Shown here: positions 53,821 through 64,000 of the stretch, piece after piece
Layout of the letters: the number at the start of each line of letters is the position of its first letter
Position numbering within the stretch: the first letter of the stretch is position 1
Source: Pseudoprimorskyibacter insulae
GTDB lineage: Bacteria > Pseudomonadota > Alphaproteobacteria > Rhodobacterales > Rhodobacteraceae
Reading direction: 5' to 3'
NCBI RefSeq assembly: GCF_900302505.1
Contig: NZ_OMOJ01000008.1
Span: 1-64,000 of the forward strand
DNA: 64,000 nt
The notes under the pieces: generated by a model
What the model was told of the DNA's origin: nothing
Databases searched by the model: none
What the model saw: only the letters and a program-made list of their open reading frames with translations
Program-made: the position numbers and the translations under genes

Positions 53821-54654
53821 TTACGCCTCGGGCGCGGTCAGCCTGTGGGCGCCGCGCACCTGCGCCTCAAGATGGCGTGCCAATTCTTTGCGATCCTTGA
53901 AATCCGACACTTTCACCGGGGTGTGGTAGATCAGCTCCACATGACCCTGACTTTTGGCGGCCAGCACGCTTAGCAAATGCGCGCCAAACTCCATATCGCC
54001 CCACCAGCCATAGAACCGCCGGTCCGCGCCTTCGGGCGCGTGATACAGAACAGTCACCGCCTGCATCTGAAGAATATCGCGCAGGCCTTCCGTGAAGAAC
54101 GCCGCGAAAAGCGTTGTTTTGAATGGCAAAACCGTAACCGCGTCGGTTGAGGTGCCTTCGGGGAAAAACAGCAACCGGTGACCGGCCTTCAACCGGGTTT
54201 CGAACAGATCGGTCTGGGCCTTCGCCTCGCGCCGGTCGCGGTTGATGAACACCGTGCCCGTTGCCCGCGCCAGCCAGCCGATTCCGGGCCAATTGGCCAC
54301 CTCGGCCTTGGACACGAAATAGACGTTCTTACGCGAATTCAGCGTAAAGATATCCAGCCAGGACGAATGGTTCGCCACCACCGCCCCCGGCCCTTTGATG
54401 CGCGGCCCGGTAGCTTTGACCGGTATGCCCATGAAAAACAACGACAAACGGCAGGCCGCCTGCGTGATATAGGGTGTGACCGGACGGCCCATGCCAAACA
54501 AAGGCCGCTCAATCACGCGCAGCGCCAGCTTCAGGATCATGCCAATCGTCAGCACCAAAAAGATCGGAATGCCCCGGCGCAGCACACGCAGCCAAGCCAG
54601 CCCTTTGGGCGCTTCGGGGGTAATCTCGGTGCCTTCGCCCCAGGTCGTGGTCAT
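53821..54654 (-). CDS. olsA: Acyltransferase OlsA (1-acyl-glycerol-phosphate acyltransferase family)
   Basis: The 277-aa membrane-associated PlsC-family enzyme has the catalytic block NHSSWLD (HX4D) at about residues 94-100 and FPEGTSTD further on. Its start overlaps the stop of the N-acyltransferase gene, so it is most likely the second enzyme of ornithine lipid synthesis, adding the ester-linked acyl chain to lyso-ornithine lipid. A general lysophosphatidate role cannot be excluded. Confidence 0.85.
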   Translation of the reverse strand: MTTTWGEGTEITPEAPKGLAWLRVLRRGIPIFLVLTIGMILKLALRVIERPLFGMGRPVTPYITQAACRLSLFFMGIPVKATGPRIKGPGAVVANHSSWLDIFTLNSRKNVYFVSKAEVANWPGIGWLARATGTVFINRDRREAKAQTDLFETRLKAGHRLLFFPEGTSTDAVTVLPFKTTLFAAFFTEGLRDILQMQAVTVLYHAPEGADRRFYGWWGDMEFGAHLLSVLAAKSQGHVELIYHTPVKVSDFKDRKELARHLEAQVRGAHRLTAPEA

Positions 54655-55415
54655 CCGCGCTGTCCTGTGTAAATTGCCCGCTGGCGATCATTCATTCGTG
54701 TCGTGTCAAGGATCAGGCAGATATCGGTCGTGTTGAACGCATGGTCGATATAGGCGCCATCCCCGACAAACCCGCCAAGGCGCAGATAGGCCTTGATCAG
54801 TGCAGGCGTTTCTACCGCGGCGCGGCGTCGGTCGATCTGATCGGGTGGCAGGATGCTCATCGGCTCATAAGCCTTTGATTTCACGCAAATCTCTTCGGGT
54901 GCCAGATGCCGATCGGCAAGCGAGCTAAGCGCATGGGCCAAGGCTCCGGTGTCCGTGCCGTGAAAACTGGCGACACCAAACAGAACTTCCAGCCCGTGTT
55001 CTTCAACATAGCGGGCCAAAGCCTGCCACATCACATACATGCCCGCGCCGCCGCGATAATCGCGGTGCAGGCAGGATCGGCCAAGCTCCAACAACCGCCG
55101 CCCAGAAGTGCGCAGCGGTGCCAGGTCGTATTCGTCTTCGGAATAGAAGCGCCCGATCTTTGCGGCCTGATCGTCGCGCATCACGCGATAGACCCCCACC
55201 AGCGGCGGGCCATCAGTTCGGGCCGTATCTTCCAGCAACAGGTGGTCGAAAACGTCGTCGTATTCGTCCCGTTCCAGCCGCGCGTCATGGTCTACCATCG
55301 CGCCGGACCCGCCCAGTTCGTCAACAAAGACGTCATAGCGAAGGCGTTGCGCGGCCAATAGGTCGTCAGCGTTTTCCGCCAGTCGAACCCGATAGGTCGG
55401 CTCTGATTGAGTCAT
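54651..55415 (-). CDS. olsB: Ornithine-acyl-ACP N-acyltransferase OlsB
   Basis: The 254-aa GNAT-fold protein carries the OlsB pattern: RLRYDVFVDELGG, RLERDEYDDVFDHLLL, LELGRSCLHRDYRGG and a middle segment MYVMWQALARYV. It forms lyso-ornithine lipid by N-acylating ornithine. olsB-olsA is the standard gene order, here with an ATGA overlap. Ornithine lipids replace phospholipids in low phosphate in many alphaproteobacteria, but I see no clear Pho box upstream. Confidence 0.9.
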   Translation of the reverse strand: MTQSEPTYRVRLAENADDLLAAQRLRYDVFVDELGGSGAMVDHDARLERDEYDDVFDHLLLEDTARTDGPPLVGVYRVMRDDQAAKIGRFYSEDEYDLAPLRTSGRRLLELGRSCLHRDYRGGAGMYVMWQALARYVEEHGLEVLFGVASFHGTDTGALAHALSSLADRHLAPEEICVKSKAYEPMSILPPDQIDRRRAAVETPALIKAYLRLGGFVGDGAYIDHAFNTTDICLILDTTRMNDRQRAIYTGQRG

Positions 55416-55538
55416 GGGTCTTGCAGTCCTGCCAAAGTCGCTTTGCTTCTAGGCGTCTGGCCTCATGAAGGCAAGCATTGGCGGACGGGTTGCAATTTAC
55501 CACGACTCGCCCTTAGGGTGAGATATCAGGCCACACCA

Positions 55539-55727
55539 CTACCCTTGCGAAACATCAACCCATTCTAGCATCACACGATTGCCATCAATGACCACTTTGC
55601 CCTGCTCACGGAAATTCACAGTGATCCGCCCACCGACATTGGATTGGACTTGTCCAATACCCCAGTCAGGTTGGGCGGGATGGCGGACCAGCATTCCGGG
55701 TTCCAGCAATGCGTTCAATGCGCTCAT
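55539..55727 (-). CDS. DUF3553 protein, 62 aa
   Basis: The small protein (EPGMLVRHPAQPDWGIGQVQSNVGGRITVNFREQGKVVI) matches DUF3553, a small beta-barrel also found at the end of UvrD-type helicases. It may bind nucleic acid or RNA polymerase, by analogy with CarD/TRCF-like barrels. It is divergent from chpT with only 24 bases between starts. Confidence 0.88.
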   Translation of the reverse strand: MSALNALLEPGMLVRHPAQPDWGIGQVQSNVGGRITVNFREQGKVVIDGNRVMLEWVDVSQG

Positions 55728-55751
55728 GGGTCACCTTTGTCGGAGGACAGT

Positions 55752-56351
55752 TTGAAAGATCTTGACGAACATCTGCCCGGCCTGATCGGGTCGCGCATCT
55801 GCCACGACCTTATCAGCCCGATTGGCGCAATCTGCAATGGGCTTGAATTGCTGGAACTGAGCGGCCAATTGAACGGCTCGCAGGAAATCACCCTGATCCA
55901 AGACAGCGTGCGCCATGCCCGCGCCCGGATTGAACTGTTTCGGGTGGCCTTTGGCCGTACCGAGGACCAAGGCGCGGTGGCGGCAAATGCGATGCAATCC
56001 CTGCTGAACGGATGGTCCGAAGGCAGCCGCCATGAAATGACATGGGCCACCGGCGACCCGGTCGGGCGGCAACTGGCTCAAATGGCTCTGCTGGCCTTTC
56101 TATGCGTTGAAACGTCCCTGCCCCGAGGCGGTATCATCAAGGGGCGCACCACCGGGGACGGCATAACCTTGGTCGCGCGTGGCGATGTGGTCAACGCCGA
56201 TGGGCCCGAATGGCAGCATCTGCGCGGCCAAAGCGCTGAGGTCTTGCCAGCGGGCCGTGTGCAATTCAGCCTTTTGCGGCTTTTGCTGGATGGGTCAAAC
56301 CGCCAGCCCCGGATTGTGGCGCTGGCGGATGGGATAGAACTAAGCGTTTAA
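55752..56351 (+). CDS. chpT: Histidine phosphotransferase ChpT
   Basis: The 199-aa protein has the phospho-acceptor motif [20 protein letters not shown] with H18 in a dimerisation helix, and a degenerate ATPase-like domain. ChpT passes phosphate from CckA to CtrA and CpdR in alphaproteobacteria, which in Rhodobacterales control motility and gene transfer agents. It starts at TTG with GGAGG 5 nt upstream. Its TAA shares TTAA with the convergent proA stop. Confidence 0.88.
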   Translation: MKDLDEHLPGLIGSRICHDLISPIGAICNGLELLELSGQLNGSQEITLIQDSVRHARARIELFRVAFGRTEDQGAVAANAMQSLLNGWSEGSRHEMTWATGDPVGRQLAQMALLAFLCVETSLPRGGIIKGRTTGDGITLVARGDVVNADGPEWQHLRGQSAEVLPAGRVQFSLLRLLLDGSNRQPRIVALADGIELSV

Positions 56352-57613
56352 GCGCGAGTCGTTCCGTCGCCTTCGACGATGTACTTGAAGCTGGTCAACT
56401 GCGTTGCCCCAACCGGGCCGCGCGCATGCATTTTGCCCGTCGCGATGCCGATTTCCGCGCCCATGCCAAATTCGCCACCATCGGCGAACTGGGTTGAGGC
56501 GTTGCGCATTAGGATGGCGCTGTCGATCCGCTCAAAGAACTTGTCGGCGGCGGCGTCATCCTCGGTGATGATGCAATCGGTGTGGTTTGAGCTATAGGTG
56601 TTGATGTGGTCAATCGCGGCGTCCAGATCGTCCACCACCTTGGCGGCGATGATGCTATCAAGGTACTCCTTGCCCCAATCCTCGGGCGCGGCCTGCGTGG
56701 TGCCTTCGATGGCTTGCAGAACCTCGCCCGCGCGCACCTCAACCCCGGCGTTCAGCAGCGATTTGACCAAGCCTTGGCCAATGGTATCGACCACATCGCG
56801 GTGGATCAGCAGGCATTCGGCCGCGCCGCAAATCCCGGTGCGGCGGGTTTTGGCGTTCATCACAACGTTCAGCGCCTTCACAGGGTCGGCGTCTTTGTCG
56901 ACATAGATGTGCACGATGCCTTCAAGATGGGCGAACACGGGCACGCGGGCTTCGCGCTGAACCAGACCAACAAGGCCCTTGCCGCCGCGCGGCACGATGA
57001 CGTCGATATAATCGGTCATCGTCAGCATGTCCTGAACTGCTGCGCGGTCACGCGTCGGCACCAGTTGGATCGCGTCTTCGGGCAGGTTCGCGGCTTTCAG
57101 CCCCTCAACCAAACACGCATGGATCGCGCCCGAGCTATGGAAGCTTTCGGACCCGCCGCGCAGGATAACTGCATTGCCCGCCTTCAGGCAAAGCGCGCCT
57201 GCATCTGCCGTCACGTTGGGCCGCGATTCATAGATCACGCCAATCACCCCAAGCGGCGTGCGCACGCGCTTGATGTGCAGACCCGTCGGGCGATCCCATT
57301 CCTCAATCACCTCACCGACCGGATCGGGCTGTTCGGACACGGTGCGCAGGCTGTCGACGATGCCGCGAATGCGGTCCTCGGTCAGCAGCAGCCGGTCCAG
57401 CATTGCGTCAGACAGGCCCTTGTCGCGGCCAAATTCCATGTCCTTGGCGTTGGCCTCAATAATCTCGTCGCGTTTGGCCCAGACGGCATCGGCGGCGGCA
57501 ATCAGGGCGGCATGTTTGCGTTCGGCGCTGGCATAGGCCAGCACCCGCGCCGCAGCTTTCGCCCTGCGGCCAATGTCATTCATGACGGCGGAAATATCGG
57601 TCAGGTCTTTCAT
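56348..57613 (-). CDS. proA: Glutamate-5-semialdehyde dehydrogenase (gamma-glutamyl phosphate reductase)
   Basis: The 421-aa enzyme makes glutamate semialdehyde in proline synthesis. Catalytic Cys lies in [15 protein letters not shown], with [27 protein letters not shown] and [22 protein letters not shown]. It is the last gene of obgE-proB-proA. AAAGG precedes the ATG. Confidence 0.97.
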   Translation of the reverse strand: MKDLTDISAVMNDIGRRAKAAARVLAYASAERKHAALIAAADAVWAKRDEIIEANAKDMEFGRDKGLSDAMLDRLLLTEDRIRGIVDSLRTVSEQPDPVGEVIEEWDRPTGLHIKRVRTPLGVIGVIYESRPNVTADAGALCLKAGNAVILRGGSESFHSSGAIHACLVEGLKAANLPEDAIQLVPTRDRAAVQDMLTMTDYIDVIVPRGGKGLVGLVQREARVPVFAHLEGIVHIYVDKDADPVKALNVVMNAKTRRTGICGAAECLLIHRDVVDTIGQGLVKSLLNAGVEVRAGEVLQAIEGTTQAAPEDWGKEYLDSIIAAKVVDDLDAAIDHINTYSSNHTDCIITEDDAAADKFFERIDSAILMRNASTQFADGGEFGMGAEIGIATGKMHARGPVGATQLTSFKYIVEGDGTTRA

Positions 57614-57639
57614 CGGAAGGGCCTTTCGGCTGAAATGTG

Positions 57640-59894
<2,255 letters not shown>

Positions 59895-60434
59895 CTATTT
59901 CAGCGTTTTCAGATAGGTCCAAGTGGGGACCTTGGCGTTGCGGGCGATCGAGAAAACCTCAGCATCGCCAATATATTCAAAGCCGCAGTTCGTCAGAACC
60001 TTGGCCGAGGCCGGGTTGTCCTGAAAGACCGATGCAAACATTGTCCCATTGCCGAACGGGTTCGCCTCGACCAAGGCGCGAACAGCGTCAGACGCGAACC
60101 CGGTGTTCCAGTACTGCGGCGCGATCCAATAGCCGACCTCAGTCTGGTTGCGGTCCATATCCATCAGCGACACCAGCCCCATCAGTTCCGGCCCGCCGAC
60201 CCGCGTGGCATCCAGCGCCCAGACGTCTTCGGTTGTGTCAGGCGCGGTGACACGGGCAACAAAGGCGTCCGTCGTGCCGGGCGGCAAAGGGTGCGGGATG
60301 CTGCTGGTGTTGCAGGCCACGCGCTTATCCGATGCGTAATGTTCAATCAAACCCATGTCCGACAGGCGAACCGGACGCAGATCAAAGCGTTCCGTCGTTA
60401 TCGTCTTTTTCTCAACCCTAACATCCAGGCTCAT
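59895..60434 (-). CDS. GNAT-family N-acetyltransferase (RimJ/RimL type)
   Basis: The 179-aa protein has the RimJ/RimL-like fold: [56 protein letters not shown] (acetyl-CoA binding) and [29 protein letters not shown] lies 5 nt before MSLDVRV. The position between rpmA and obgE recalls L7/L12 or ribosome-related acetyltransferases, but the substrate is not known. Confidence 0.88.
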   Translation of the reverse strand: MSLDVRVEKKTITTERFDLRPVRLSDMGLIEHYASDKRVACNTSSIPHPLPPGTTDAFVARVTAPDTTEDVWALDATRVGGPELMGLVSLMDMDRNQTEVGYWIAPQYWNTGFASDAVRALVEANPFGNGTMFASVFQDNPASAKVLTNCGFEYIGDAEVFSIARNAKVPTWTYLKTLK

Positions 60435-60578
60435 GCTCTCCTCCAACCTACTTTTATAACCTAACGTCCCATGTGGTGCGCGCCTGTCTCCTCAGCAAGT
60501 GCGCGATACGCGGGCTTTGTGGTGCGAACCTGCCGATAGACGGGCATCTTCGCGAATTTTGCGCAACAACAACGCAAA

Positions 60579-60604
60579 GGGGGACCGGCCACTGCCGATC
60601 CCCC
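60579..60604 (-). terminator. Terminator of rplU-rpmA
   Basis: On the minus strand GGGGGAtcGGC pairs with GCCggTCCCCC and is followed by TTTGCGTTGTT. It lies 33 nt after the rpmA stop. Confidence 0.7.
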
Positions 60605-60636
60605 GATGATTTTTTTCAAAACCTGTTAAGGTCGGC

Positions 60637-60906
60637 TTACTCTGCGGCCTCCGCCACTGGCAGAACCGAAATAAAGGTGCGGCCTTTCAGGCCTTTCGCA
60701 AAGGTCACGTTGCCTTCGACAGTTGCGAAGATGGTGTGGTCGCGGCCCATGCCAACGCCTTCACCCGGCCAGAATTTGGTGCCGCGCTGACGCACGATGA
60801 TGTTGCCCGGAATGGCCGACTGGCCACCGTACAGTTTCACACCAAGACGGCGACCGGCTGAGTCGCGGCCGTTACGGGAGCTACCGCCTGCTTTTTTATG
60901 TGCCAT
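60637..60906 (-). CDS. rpmA: 50S ribosomal protein L27
   Basis: The 89-aa protein starts [24 protein letters not shown], the universal L27 N-terminus that reaches the peptidyl transferase centre, and has the [22 protein letters not shown] motif. It follows rplU by 12 nt. Confidence 0.98.
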   Translation of the reverse strand: MAHKKAGGSSRNGRDSAGRRLGVKLYGGQSAIPGNIIVRQRGTKFWPGEGVGMGRDHTIFATVEGNVTFAKGLKGRTFISVLPVAEAAE

Positions 60907-60918
60907 TTGGTCCTCTCC

Positions 60919-61497
60919 TTAGTTTGCGAGTTCTTTGGCCTGCTCGACCCACTCAGGCTTCACCTTGACGGCATCGAACGATGCGGCGTCAACAGCAGCC
61001 AGCTGAGCGAAAGTCGAAATGCCAGCGTCGTTCAGCTTTTTCGCAGCGGCCGGGCCAACGCCATTGATGGCGGTCAGATCGTCCGAACCTGCGGCAGCAG
61101 CAGCCGGTGCAGCAGCAGCGGCAGTCGCCGGAGCGGCAACCGAACCTGCGCCAACAGCCGATTTCACGCCCGAGTTGCCTGCGCCTTCGGCCAGGATGTC
61201 GGTAACGCGCAGCAGGGTCAGCTGCTGACGGTGGCCTTTGGTGCGCTTCGAGCTGTGCTTACGGCGGCGCTTAACGAAGTGGATGACCTTCTCACCTTTG
61301 ATCTGGTCGATCACTTCAGCCTGAACAGCGGCGCCATCGATCAGCGGCGCGCCGACAACGACCGAGTCGCCACCAAGCATCAGAATGTCATTGAACTGGA
61401 CTTTTTCTCCAGCATCTGCGGCCAGCTTTTCAACGCGGAGCACATCGCCCGCTTGAACTTTATACTGTTTGCCGCCAGTTTTCAAAACCGCGAACAT
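60919..61497 (-). CDS. rplU: 50S ribosomal protein L21 with helix-hairpin-helix C-terminal extension
   Basis: Residues 1-103 are a normal L21 (MFAVLKTGGKQYKVQAGDVLRVEKL, HFVKRRRKHSSKRTKGHRQQLTLLRVTDI). An Ala/Pro-rich linker of about 25 residues then leads to an extra domain of about 60 residues with helix-hairpin-helix signs (LTAINGVGPAAAKKLNDAGISTFAQLA). L21 is about 103 residues in most bacteria, so this gene encodes nearly twice the usual length. The frame is continuous and ends 12 nt before rpmA. Confidence 0.95.
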   Translation of the reverse strand: MFAVLKTGGKQYKVQAGDVLRVEKLAADAGEKVQFNDILMLGGDSVVVGAPLIDGAAVQAEVIDQIKGEKVIHFVKRRRKHSSKRTKGHRQQLTLLRVTDILAEGAGNSGVKSAVGAGSVAAPATAAAAAPAAAAAGSDDLTAINGVGPAAAKKLNDAGISTFAQLAAVDAASFDAVKVKPEWVEQAKELAN

Positions 61498-61593
61498 GCG
61501 TGTCTTCCTTCGTGTTACCGCGTTCTGTGGCCCCTTGCGGAGTTGATGGCAAAAGCCGCCTCGAACAGCGCGTCCTTTGGGACGATCGTGTAT

Positions 61594-61624
61594 AAAAAAC
61601 GAAAGGCGGGGCCGAAGCCCCGTC
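61594..61624 (-). terminator. Terminator after the DUF2059 gene
   Basis: On the minus strand GACGGGGC-TTCG-GCCCCGCC (one wobble) with a UUCG tetraloop is followed by TTTCGTTTTTT. Confidence 0.85.
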
Positions 61625-61697
61625 TTGACGTTGGCGCTGTATCTGCGCCCTGCCCGTCAATGTCAAGCCTTTTGCCCCGGAAATGCGCAGCTTTCCC

Positions 61698-62510
61698 TTA
61701 CAGATCGCGCACATCCATCTGGCGGGCAATCGCCAGCCCGAGTTGATACGAGATATCGTTGTACATTTTATCAAAGGCCCCGAACAGCACCCGGTTCAGC
61801 GATTGCCCCTCGGCGCTATGCGACAAGGCGATATAGGTGTTCAGTTCGTCCTCGGGCAGCGGCTGATAAGCCATAAGCAAATAGGCATAGACCCAATCGC
61901 GCGTGTCTTGCCGGGTGTTGTCCTCATCCGACCAGATATCGGCCACCACCTCGTTCAGGTCCATATCCAGCGCGCCGCCTTCGATCAGGCCGCGATAGAA
62001 ATGGAACTGGCTATTGAGCGCCGACACCACGTTATAGTCGACCAGATCGTTGGCTTCGACATAGCGCGTGACCGCCGCCAGTCGCGGATCATCTGTCCCG
62101 TCAATCCCAGTGAAGAAATCGCGCGACGCCTCTTCCACCGACGGGTCAGAGATCGCCCGACGGGCCGACATCTCTAGGCCGACGATCCGGCGACCGATGT
62201 CCGTTTCAAAGAACGACAGCAGCGGCGCGATATCGTCTTCGGACAGTTCGGCATCGAATTGCGCCTGAATCACCGACTTCATCGCGCCGGTGTCGTAAAT
62301 GTCCGACACGTTGCGCTTCCACGCCTCGGTCGCACCATCGGGCAGCATGCTGGCGGCCAAATCGTCGCCATAGATCAACCCTTCGTCGCGCAGCAGCGCC
62401 ACCATGTCATCCATGCGCAGCGCTGACATCAAAGCCTCAGCCCCGCCAGCCCGCACCGGCCCCGCGACAAGCGTAAACAAAGCGGCAACCAAAGAAATAA
62501 AGCGGATCAC
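61698..62510 (-). CDS. DUF2059 exported protein
   Basis: The 270-aa protein starts at GTG with GGAGG 7 nt upstream and has a signal peptide (MIRFISLVAALFTLVAGPVRA). The mature part has the DUF2059 pattern: MDDMVALLRDEGL and FDAELSEDDIAPLLSFFETDIGRRIVGLE. Members are periplasmic and of unknown function. It stands alone upstream of rplU, separated by a terminator. Confidence 0.85.
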   Translation of the reverse strand: MIRFISLVAALFTLVAGPVRAGGAEALMSALRMDDMVALLRDEGLIYGDDLAASMLPDGATEAWKRNVSDIYDTGAMKSVIQAQFDAELSEDDIAPLLSFFETDIGRRIVGLEMSARRAISDPSVEEASRDFFTGIDGTDDPRLAAVTRYVEANDLVDYNVVSALNSQFHFYRGLIEGGALDMDLNEVVADIWSDEDNTRQDTRDWVYAYLLMAYQPLPEDELNTYIALSHSAEGQSLNRVLFGAFDKMYNDISYQLGLAIARQMDVRDL

Positions 62511-62672
62511 GGCAAGGCCTCCTGCATGGCTCAGTCCCCCTTACAGTAATGCGCCCCCGCCCCCTTTCCAACCCGCCGAAACGGGCAAAGACAAAAGGGA
62601 AGAACTTTTTTCATTTTTCCTGTTGCACCCGCCTGAGCAGTTACTTATACGCCCCGCTACCAAGACCCCCGC

Positions 62673-62762
62673 GGAGAGGTGCCGGAGTGGTCGAACGGGG
62701 CGGTCTCGAAAACCGTTGTGGGTGCAAGCCCACCCAGGGTTCGAATCCCTGTCTCTCCGCCA
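62673..62762 (+). tRNA. tRNA-Ser (anticodon CGA)
   Basis: A 90-nt tRNA with a long variable arm (TTGTGGGTGCAAGCCCACCCA), as expected for serine. The acceptor stem GGAGAGG pairs with TCTCTCC; the anticodon loop is CTCGAAA with CGA at 62707-62709, reading UCG; the T loop is GTTCGAATC. CCA is encoded. Confidence 0.96.
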
Positions 62763-62795
62763 CTTGCCTTTGATTTCCTTGGGAAATCAGGCAAG
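62763..62795 (+). terminator. Hairpin directly after tRNA-Ser
   Basis: CTTGCC...GATTTCC pairs with GGAAATC...GGCAAG with a small internal bulge. It starts at the base after CCA and may end the tRNA transcript or help 3' processing. Confidence 0.5.
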
Positions 62796-63065
62796 GCGCA
62801 TTTACTCCAGAAAAAAGCCCAAGCTTGATTACAGTGGCCTACTGACTGGCCCTGATGACCATGGTTTTTGCCATTTCTTAGGGTGGTGTCTGACACCGGT
62901 TAGAACGCGGCATTCCCAATGATCCGTTCTGCTCAGCTTAGCGTTTTGGATCATCCTCAAACTCCCCGCCCGGCACACGTACCAAGCCATCCGAATTGCT
63001 TTGGTGATTGACCATGCGTCAGCTACAATAGCGACATTCCAATCACGTATTTTCAGGGTGTCGCT
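62796..63065. other. Gene-free stretch between tRNA-Ser and the Hcp-like gene
   Basis: I see no supported gene in these 270 bases. Composition is more AT-rich and less codon-like than elsewhere. Its right part contains the promoter at 63001-63029. Confidence 0.45.
63001..63029 (+). promoter_or_regulatory. Promoter of the Hcp-like gene
   Basis: -35 TTGGTG (63001-63006) and -10 TACAAT (63024-63029) are separated by 17 nt, placing transcription start near 63036, about 30 nt before the ATG. Confidence 0.5.
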
Positions 63066-64000
63066 ATGGCTGTTTCGAATATTCATTATTTTTTCCAAAT
63101 CGACCAACTGTCCGGGTCGTTTGAAGTTGATCGTGGCGAACCTGCTTTCCTGTTGGATTCGTTCACCTTCACGACGGAAGCCACGTTCAACGGGCTTCGA
63201 ACCTCGGTCGCGGTCGATGCCGGCTTATCGCTGGATTTTGCGGCGGATGATGATCTTGCCGGATTGCTCGACCTGTTCGTGAGGGCGCCGTCAGACATAG
63301 ATGCCCGCATCATCGGCCTTGCGGTCGATGGCGGCACCAACCAAATCGTCTATGACCTGCGGCTGCGTGATGTGATATTCACCGACCTGAATGATCAGTT
63401 AGGCTCTCTCGACGATCTGAGCCTTGTGTTCGGCTCCTTTAATTTGACCCGGTTCGTTGTGAACTCCGAAACAGGCTTGATCTCTGATGAGATCGCTATC
63501 GAGTACGACCTGATCGCTCAGCAGATCGATTCCGGCACGATCGCACCCGCATCACCGAGCACGGAGCCAGCGGCGCTGGGGGCCGGGCGATATTTTCTGG
63601 TCCTCGATGGCATGACTGGATCGAGCGTGCATCAAGACCTTGAAGGCGCGTTCGAAGTCATCGCCTATGACCAAAGCCTAGGCCGCGAATTGTCGGACGG
63701 CGGGCGCGTTGCATCGGCAGTGACCCTTGGCGACTTGCAGCTGGAAATAATACCCGGATCGGGGCTGACCGAAATCCTGGCCGCCGCCGCCTCGGGTGAG
63801 ATTCTGACCTCGGCCCGGCTGGTTGGTGTCAGCACCTCAGAGACGGTGCCCGGTATCCTGCTTGATGCCGACCTTGGGAATGTTCGCATCTCCAGCGCTG
63901 AAACCGACGGCGAAACGGCGCATATCGGTCTGGAATACGACCAGATCAGCATGACACAGGTGGGCGTCGACCAATTTGCCGACGCAAGCACAATCCATAC
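63066..64000 (+). CDS. Protein with tandem Hcp-like domains, 5' part (gene continues beyond the window)
   Basis: The frame is open from the ATG at 63066 to the window end (311 codons, no stop). Two copies of a beta-rich unit can be seen. The first begins IHYFFQIDQLSGSFEV (about residue 6); the second begins YFLVLDGMTGSSVHQDLEGAFEVIAYDQSLGR (about 177) and continues with GILLDADLGNVRISSAE and HIGLEYDQISMTQ. This matches the Hcp / type VI secretion tube fold, in which a single domain begins with a YFLKxDGIxGES-like strand. Hcp proteins normally have one domain and about 160 residues. No other secretion genes are visible here. AGGG precedes the ATG. Confidence 0.7.
   Translation, partial: MAVSNIHYFFQIDQLSGSFEVDRGEPAFLLDSFTFTTEATFNGLRTSVAVDAGLSLDFAADDDLAGLLDLFVRAPSDIDARIIGLAVDGGTNQIVYDLRLRDVIFTDLNDQLGSLDDLSLVFGSFNLTRFVVNSETGLISDEIAIEYDLIAQQIDSGTIAPASPSTEPAALGAGRYFLVLDGMTGSSVHQDLEGAFEVIAYDQSLGRELSDGGRVASAVTLGDLQLEIIPGSGLTEILAAAASGEILTSARLVGVSTSETVPGILLDADLGNVRISSAETDGETAHIGLEYDQISMTQVGVDQFADASTIH

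Noticed and set aside
63066-64000. A complete type VI secretion system
   Set aside because: Only Hcp-like domains are seen; no sheath, VgrG, ClpV or membrane-complex genes are in the window.

Overview
The window looks like the chromosome of a Rhodobacterales (Roseobacter-type) alphaproteobacterium. The base composition is GC-rich (about 60% by eye). Lineage markers include a ChpT-type histidine phosphotransferase, the small Usg protein, PstA with a periplasmic insert, an OlsB/OlsA ornithine-lipid pair, class II DAHP synthase, DUF2059 and DUF3553 proteins, and a GC-rich intergenic repeat ending in a short TATTT box that I associate with this family. Most of the window is well-packed core genome. 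There are no rRNA genes, CRISPR arrays or transposases, and one tRNA (Ser-CGA) sits near the right end.

Layout. 1-8.2 kb: 3' end of an aldehyde dehydrogenase, a small peptide gene, a two-gene unit of unknown function, isocitrate dehydrogenase, a Bcr/CflA exporter, a two-helix ion channel, a FrnE-like thiol oxidoreductase, and an acyl-CoA synthetase divergent from an XRE-cupin regulator. 8.2-17.1 kb: a lone YejA-type binding protein coupled to an entericidin-like lipoprotein, a candidate small RNA, 3-hydroxybutyrate dehydrogenase, a patatin phospholipase, a DUF502 membrane protein, psuK-psuG for pseudouridine breakdown, a HupE/UreJ-like protein and a helix-hairpin-helix protein with a histone-H1-like tail. 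17.1-22.7 kb: rpsB-tsf, an inverted-repeat-rich gap, a LuxR solo, and glutaryl-CoA dehydrogenase divergent from a LysR regulator.

22.8-33.4 kb is the phosphate-control locus. pstS-pstC-pstA-pstB-phoU-phoB lies on the minus strand behind a three-repeat Pho box. A FkbM methyltransferase/GT61 glycosyltransferase pair points the other way and separates it from phoR, which follows a Cys/Met-metabolism PLP enzyme. 33.4-39.4 kb: gamma carbonic anhydrase, gmk, yicC, a PAS protein, DAHP synthase, a GlxA-type regulator and a small secreted protein. 39.7-45.5 kb: a complete branched-chain-amino-acid-type ABC transporter with an extra secreted protein inside the operon.

45.6-62.5 kb: usg, gyrA, a beta-barrel-like exported protein, M32 carboxypeptidase, heme A synthase, a TrmJ-type methyltransferase, a ThiE-like protein, olsA/olsB, DUF3553, chpT, proA-proB-obgE, a GNAT enzyme, rpmA-rplU (L21 with an unusual C-terminal extension) and a DUF2059 protein. 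Downstream of tRNA-Ser the character changes: a 300-base gap with no gene is followed by a protein of at least two Hcp-like domains that runs off the window and may mark the start of an accessory region.

The observations I rate highest are a modular hairpin-array repeat found four times, each immediately 3' of a stop codon in the same orientation; a promoter-to-terminator small RNA candidate; two proteins carrying similar HhH domains on lysine- or alanine-rich linkers, one of them ribosomal protein L21; five convergent gene pairs whose stop codons share one 4-bp palindrome; and the tandem Hcp-like protein at the right edge.
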